Notes under the pieces: model-generated
The model's database searches: none
What the model saw: only the letters and a program-made list of their open reading frames with translations
Told to the model about the DNA's origin: nothing
NCBI GenBank assembly: GCA_900550295.1
Contig: URRM01000006.1
Span: 1 to 39,204, forward strand
Direction of reading: 5' to 3'
From: an uncultured bacterium
GTDB lineage: Bacteria > Cyanobacteriota > Vampirovibrionia > Gastranaerophilales > Gastranaerophilaceae
DNA: 39,204 nucleotides
Translations under genes and position numbers: made by a program
Shown: piece after piece, positions 35,096 through 39,204 of the stretch
How positions within the stretch are numbered: the first letter of the stretch is position 1
How the letters are laid out: each line of letters starts with the position of its first letter

Positions 35096-36652
35096 TTATT
35101 TATTATCCTGATTTAATCGAATATCCTCAATTACACTAATCATCTTTTTAGGACTACACATTGAACAAGAGTTCCATAGTAGTGTTTGTAGCTCCTCGCC
35201 AGCCGTTCTATCTTTAAATTCGTAATTACATAGACCTTTAATCATATTTTGTGAACCGTCAACTAAACTTGTGAAATGCTCACAGCAATAACAAATTTTA
35301 AGTTGAAAACCATAGTCATTTAATTTTGAAGTTAATTCGTTTAATGCTTCTACCATTCTAATTTGTTTGCTAGAAGAGAATTTCTTCTTTTTAAATCTAA
35401 ATATAACCATTGCTAAACCATTTTCAGAAATTAAATCTAATTTGCAAGGGATATTAGCTCGTCCGTTTGTTGCGATAACGTTTACTGTGTATTTTTGTAT
35501 ATCTTTTTTTGCTTTGTTAAAAAAATGTTTTTTTATAAATCTATAAGGAGGAAGGTTATCAAGTAAATGTCCTATAGAATATATCGGATAAATTGCTAAA
35601 TATAGAAAGTCTTTAGCATACAATTCAGATTTAATAATACTAATTGCGAAACCAAGTAAAAGTAATGAAAAGATTGTAAATACAATCATAAAGTTAAAAA
35701 TAAAGTAAAACTTATAGCTCAAACATAAGAAAAAGATTGATAAAATTACGACAATTAAAGAACTTGGAGCAATAAGTGAAAAAACGTGCTCTGTAAATTT
35801 AAAATTAAGTGTAAATAATTGAGAAAGACACTGCTTAAACAATTTTAATCTATAACTTATTGATGGTTTTACATATTTAAAATTGTAAGATTTTATGTAA
35901 GTTTTAATGTCCGGAACATACGTACAAGGATATCCTAAATTAGATAATAATATGCTATATTTTAATTCAGAATTAATGTCTTTTAAATCCAACGCATCAA
36001 ATTTTTCGACGAATTGTTTGTTAATGGCAAATATAGATGAGTCAATTCTATCAGATAAGCCCATTAAAGTTCTGGCAGTTCTTATAAAGTTATTAACATA
36101 TTTTGCACAAGTAATGTTTACTTTTTCAGAAAAAGATAGGCTATCATTTTCAATAACAATAGTTTGCCCTGAAACAACCGGTGAAAGCTTTAAAGCTCTA
36201 TTAACATTTAAAAGAAAATCTTCTTCGATAAATCTATGTACATCTAAAAATACGTAAGACGAAATTGTCGTATTTTGTCGAAGTTCTTCTAATAATATTG
36301 ATATAGCCTGATCTTTGCCTACGGTAACACCATCGTTAAGATTTAAAACTTTAATGTTAAGTCTATCTGCTAACAACTCTTCTGAATGATCGGTGCAGTT
36401 GTCTAGGATGACGTATACCATAAAGTTTTGAGTTGAATATGATTGATGAATAAGTTGATCTAGAATATTTTTCAATGCTTCATAATTATTGTGAGAGTAC
36501 ACAATAGCGCAAATTAAATCCTGCTCTATATCTGCAGAATTACGTCTAAATGCTATCAACTTATTTTCATTTAGGCTTCGAATTGCTAAAATGAAATAAT
36601 AAAGTGAAAATATTGCAATATATATATATAATAAGTCTAGAATTAGTTCCAT
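35096..36652 (-). CDS. GT2-like membrane glycosyltransferase with C-terminal Cys-rich domain
   Basis: A 518-aa protein. One membrane helix at ~5-25, a GT-A fold at ~45-260, a membrane block at ~290-365, and a soluble C-terminal domain (~385-518). In the GT domain, ILDNCTDHS (82-90) matches the family's first motif, but the usual DxD is Asp137-Val-His139 (FLDVHR), so metal binding and activity are uncertain. The C-terminal domain has six Cys in a zinc-site-like layout: 454, 456, 457, 475, 496 and 499 (CYCCEHF, GLCNYEF, CSMC). I know no such fusion. First gene of the five-gene operon reading to 31161; divergent from ilvE across 138 nt. Confidence 0.8.
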   Translation of the reverse strand: MELILDLLYIYIAIFSLYYFILAIRSLNENKLIAFRRNSADIEQDLICAIVYSHNNYEALKNILDQLIHQSYSTQNFMVYVILDNCTDHSEELLADRLNIKVLNLNDGVTVGKDQAISILLEELRQNTTISSYVFLDVHRFIEEDFLLNVNRALKLSPVVSGQTIVIENDSLSFSEKVNITCAKYVNNFIRTARTLMGLSDRIDSSIFAINKQFVEKFDALDLKDINSELKYSILLSNLGYPCTYVPDIKTYIKSYNFKYVKPSISYRLKLFKQCLSQLFTLNFKFTEHVFSLIAPSSLIVVILSIFFLCLSYKFYFIFNFMIVFTIFSLLLLGFAISIIKSELYAKDFLYLAIYPIYSIGHLLDNLPPYRFIKKHFFNKAKKDIQKYTVNVIATNGRANIPCKLDLISENGLAMVIFRFKKKKFSSSKQIRMVEALNELTSKLNDYGFQLKICYCCEHFTSLVDGSQNMIKGLCNYEFKDRTAGEELQTLLWNSCSMCSPKKMISVIEDIRLNQDNK

Positions 36653-36790
36653 AGCTATGCCTATAAATTCATCTTATAAAAAAAGTAGAAAAAAATCTAT
36701 TTTTATCTGGAAAACTGTAATATTTATATATATTTTGTTTAAAATTTTAGTTTTTTATGAGAACATTAAATATAATGATAAGGAGGTTTT

Positions 36791-37705
36791 ATGACTGAAT
36801 ACGTTTACCTTGATGGAAAAATTGTAGAAAAAGAAAAAGCAATGATTCCGGTTATGACACATGCCTTTTTATATGGTACAGCTGTGTTTGAAGGAATGAG
36901 AGCATACTATAATGAAGATGAAAAACAATTGTATGTTTTTAGACCAAAAGAACATTTTAAAAGATTGTTTCAAAGTGCTAAAATTATGTTTATGGACAAA
37001 TGCCATACGCTAGATGAACATTTAGATATCTTAAAAAAACTCCTTAAAAAAGATAATTTTAAATCAGATGTTTATATAAGACCAATTATATACAAATCTG
37101 CAGATAGAATTGGTCCTCATTTATTGGATAATCCTGATAAATACTTAATTTTTGCATTTCCAATGAAGGATTATTTTGTAAATAATGGATTAAAAGTATG
37201 CGTGTCAACTTGGAGAAGAAATTCAGATAACTCAATTCCTCCAAGAGCTAAAATAAATGGTGCTTATGTAAATGCATCACTCATTTCAACTGAAGCCAGA
37301 ATGAATGGTTTTGATGAAGCAATTGTTCTTTCTCAATCCGGTAAAGTTGCAGAAGGCGCAGCAATGAACTTATTTCTAGTTATTAACGGTAAACTAGTTA
37401 CAACTACAACAACTTCAGAAATATTGACCGGAGTTACTCGTAATACAATTATACAATTAGCAAAGGAAGTTTTAGGTTGGGAAGTAGAAGAACGAGTTAT
37501 TGATAGAAGTGAGTTATATTCAGCCGAAGAAGCTTTCTTCTGTGGTACCGGTGCACAAATTGTTCCAATTTGCTCTATTGATAACAGAAATATCGGAAAC
37601 GGACAAATTGGAAATAAAGTTTTAGAACTACAAAAGCTTTATTTTGATGTTGTAAAAGGTAAAGTTCCCAAATATAAAGATTGGTGTATGCCAGTATATG
37701 ATTAG
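36791..37705 (+). CDS. ilvE: Branched-chain amino acid aminotransferase (class IV)
   Basis: PLP enzyme of 304 aa that interconverts Leu, Ile and Val with their keto acids using glutamate. HAFLYGTAVFEGMRAY (24-39) is the substrate-loop signature, Lys154 in PPRAKINGAYVNA holds PLP, and EGAAMNLFLV with TGVTRNTI bind the PLP phosphate. A D-amino acid transaminase is less likely given FEGMRAY and the length. Excellent SD (AAGGAGG, 5 nt). Overlaps mlaE by 8 nt. Confidence 0.93.
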   Translation: MTEYVYLDGKIVEKEKAMIPVMTHAFLYGTAVFEGMRAYYNEDEKQLYVFRPKEHFKRLFQSAKIMFMDKCHTLDEHLDILKKLLKKDNFKSDVYIRPIIYKSADRIGPHLLDNPDKYLIFAFPMKDYFVNNGLKVCVSTWRRNSDNSIPPRAKINGAYVNASLISTEARMNGFDEAIVLSQSGKVAEGAAMNLFLVINGKLVTTTTTSEILTGVTRNTIIQLAKEVLGWEVEERVIDRSELYSAEEAFFCGTGAQIVPICSIDNRNIGNGQIGNKVLELQKLYFDVVKGKVPKYKDWCMPVYD

Positions 37706-38429
37706 TTTTTTAGGATTATGCATAAAATCTCTGTTTGCTTCTATAAAGTACCTTTTTTCAAAAAATGTACGCATTAAAAGTGTTTTAAATCAAGCCGCAG
37801 CAATTAGTTATGATTCATTACCAATTTCAATGATTATATCGTTTATTGCTGCCGCAGTAATTGCAATTCAAGTTGCAAAACAATTTTTAATGTCTGGTGC
37901 AGATTCTTATATTGGTGGAACTATTGCCGTTGTAATCATAAGAGAAATTGCTCCTGGCTTTACAGCTTTAGCTATCGGCGCAAGAGCTGGTACTTCAATT
38001 TCTGCAGAAATTGCAAATATGCAGGTAACATCTCAAGTTGATGCTATAAAAACATTAAAAGTTGATCCAGTAGGCTATTATTTTACACCTAGGATTTTAG
38101 CTGGTATTATTACAGTTCCAATGGTTGTTATAATAACTGAACTTGTTGGTATCATTGGTGGAATGCTTGTTTCTTATGCAACAATTGGACTTCATCCGAA
38201 TAGATACATTAACTCTGTTTGGTTATGGCTCAATACTCGAGATATTTATATTAGTTTATTTAAAGCTGCGGTATTCGGGGGATTAGTTGCCTTAGTTTGT
38301 GCAACCCAAGGTTATACTACTAAAGGTGGAGCTAAAGATGTAGGTATTTCAACTACACAAGCAGCAATAAAATCTACTATATATATGTTAATTGCAGATT
38401 TTCTGATTAATTTAGTATTTTATCTATAA
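37698..38429 (+). CDS. mlaE: MlaE family ABC transporter permease
   Basis: Inner-membrane permease of 243 aa with five predicted helices. The family core is clear: IREIAPGFTALAIGARAGTS, then EIANMQVTSQVDAIKTLKVDP (the conserved E-x-MxVTEQxDAL-like helix), and GGLVALVCATQGY near the C-terminus. It moves phospholipids between membranes with an MlaF ATPase and an MCE-domain protein, neither in this window but expected next to it or elsewhere. This fits a diderm cell. The ATG lies inside the ilvE end and is likely coupled. Ends at a two-way terminator. Confidence 0.9.
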   Translation: MISFLGLCIKSLFASIKYLFSKNVRIKSVLNQAAAISYDSLPISMIISFIAAAVIAIQVAKQFLMSGADSYIGGTIAVVIIREIAPGFTALAIGARAGTSISAEIANMQVTSQVDAIKTLKVDPVGYYFTPRILAGIITVPMVVIITELVGIIGGMLVSYATIGLHPNRYINSVWLWLNTRDIYISLFKAAVFGGLVALVCATQGYTTKGGAKDVGISTTQAAIKSTIYMLIADFLINLVFYL

Positions 38430-38461
38430 AAAAATCCACCTTATAAAAGGTGGATTTTTTT
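38430..38461. terminator. Bidirectional terminator between mlaE and the EF-hand gene
   Basis: AAAATCCACCTT (38431-38442), loop ATAA, AAGGTGGATTTT (38447-38458) plus further T on the right and A on the left, so it works for both converging genes. Its right arm touches the stop codon of the EF-hand gene. Confidence 0.88.
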
Positions 38462-39026
38462 AATCATCATCGCTTGATGAACTATCACTTAAATATTTAT
38501 AATCTAACAAACTACTGTCACTTGAAGAACTTGATGTTTCATAATAAGTAGACATTGATTTCAACATACTAGTCCTGTCGTTTTTTCTTAATTCTGCCAC
38601 AGATGAATCAACACTATATGCTTTTATTTCTTCATTTGTAACTTTTCCATCTTTATTTTTATCTATTTCATTAAAGTGGGAAACTACGGTATCTAAAAGT
38701 GATGATGACATACCTGTTGACGTACCTAGTTGATAAAGTTGTTCAATTGTCATACCATTTCTTGATAAACTTGTTGTTAAATCTTGCAATTCATCAGATG
38801 ATATTTTCCCATCATGGTTTTTATCAATACTATTAAAATTTGATTGTAGATATGATTTAAAATTTGTATTCAAACCATTTGATGTTAATGCTGTAGTTGC
38901 ATCTTTGTTACCTAAATTTGTAAGTGTTATACCATCAGAAAATTGTGATGATAATATAGAGTAAGTATTGGTTAAGCCTGAATTCATAGCTGTAAATAAC
39001 GAGCTACCATCTAAAATTCTTGACAT
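38460..39026 (-). CDS. EF-hand calcium-binding protein
   Basis: A 188-aa protein with two canonical EF-hand loops: DKNHDGKISSDE (68-79) and DKNKDGKVTNEE (122-133), each with Asp/Asn at positions 1, 3 and 5 and Glu at 12. There is no signal peptide; the first 55 residues are Ser/Thr/Asn-rich. The last ~28 residues are Ser and Asp runs (SSSSSDSS, DSSSSDDD), very acidic and likely disordered. It may be a secreted or calcium-responsive protein; no enzyme domain is seen. SD GGAGG 5 nt before the ATG. TTGACT (39077-39072, minus strand) may be its -35 with a poor -10. Confidence 0.85.
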   Translation of the reverse strand: MSRILDGSSLFTAMNSGLTNTYSILSSQFSDGITLTNLGNKDATTALTSNGLNTNFKSYLQSNFNSIDKNHDGKISSDELQDLTTSLSRNGMTIEQLYQLGTSTGMSSSLLDTVVSHFNEIDKNKDGKVTNEEIKAYSVDSSVAELRKNDRTSMLKSMSTYYETSSSSSDSSLLDYKYLSDSSSSDDD

Positions 39027-39100
39027 AGTTGCCTCCGTTCTTTAATCATTACTTAATTATTATTTTCGTAAAGTCAACTATTAATATTCAATAAATTAAA

Positions 39101-39133
39101 AAAATATCCTACTAATTAAGTAGGATATTTTTT
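39101..39133. terminator. Intrinsic terminator between the last two minus-strand genes
   Basis: AAAATATCCTACT (39101-39113), loop AATTA, AGTAGGATATTTT (39119-39131). On the minus strand it ends the partial gene at 39156 and isolates the EF-hand gene; runs of A/T on both sides allow either direction. Confidence 0.8.
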
Positions 39134-39155
39134 AATTTATAAACTATCAATTAGA

Positions 39156-39204
39156 TTAAGCTAAACCGAATTGAGGAGCGATGTTTTTAGCTTCTTGTTG
39201 TTCA
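39156..39204 (-). CDS. C-terminal end of an unidentified gene (cut by window)
   Basis: Minus-strand open frame entering from the right edge and ending in TAA at 39156. Its last 16 codons include EQQEAKNIAPQFGLA. A terminator follows directly, which supports a real gene end. Too little is present to name it. Confidence 0.5.
   Translation of the reverse strand, partial: EQQEAKNIAPQFGLA

Overview
The window is AT-rich bacterial chromosome with tightly packed genes, many 1 to 35 nt overlaps, ordinary Shine-Dalgarno sites, U-tailed hairpin terminators and sigma70-type promoters. The gene mix suggests a non-photosynthetic gut relative of Cyanobacteria (Melainabacteria, Candidatus Gastranaerophilales-like): lipid-linked glycosylation genes, many exported TPR proteins, a DUF2993/LmeA-like protein, MlaE, and a family of 'MG(L/M)AASQARLL' proteins. 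This assignment is my inference from content and style. There is no rRNA, tRNA, CRISPR array, phage or insertion sequence in the window.

Layout. 1-1771 (minus strand): a dCMP deaminase downstream of glmU. 1884-9412 (plus): eno, murA, a small protein built from two repeats, mfd and a parvulin-type foldase lipoprotein, closed by a terminator. 9561-11222: a large 'AASQARLL' protein behind a sigma28-like promoter. 11308-18963 (plus): a long translation cluster, prfA-ylxR-infB-rbfA-truB, that runs into envelope genes (LmeA-like, GerMN), a solitary HicB-like protein and one sugar ABC permease. 19300-21017: an accessory island with a coiled-coil protein flanked by complementary untranslated regions, a decayed kelch-like remnant and a second 'AASQARLL' protein with the same sigma28-like promoter. 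21221-23767: an exported TPR protein and a small exported protein. 23768-26399: a divergent GT39-like / Dpm1-like glycosyltransferase pair. 26396-30081 (minus): a divergent DXS-like enzyme with an iron-sulfur flavoprotein, and a possible cysteine-peptidase-fold protein. 30233-31183: a TOPRIM protein. 31161-36652 (minus): a five-gene operon of glycosyltransferase, TPR, metallophosphoesterase, metallo-beta-lactamase and TPR. 36791-38429: ilvE and mlaE. 38460-39204 (minus): an EF-hand protein and the last codons of a further gene.

How the genes fit together. Much of the window serves the envelope: UDP-GlcNAc synthesis (GlmU) and its first committed use (MurA), isoprenoid precursor supply (DXS-like), polyprenyl-phosphate sugar transfer (Dpm1-like plus GT39-like), lipid traffic (MlaE, LmeA-like) and periplasmic folding. 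The most unusual part is the set of three proteins with helical, coiled-coil ends and variable middles. Two share sigma28-like promoters (TAAA, 16 nt, then A/GCCGAT-type box) with identical spacing. This is the promoter class normally used for late flagellar genes, and conserved ends around a variable centre is a flagellin-like layout. I propose that they are structural or secreted products of a sigma28 regulon. That is a hypothesis, not an identification.
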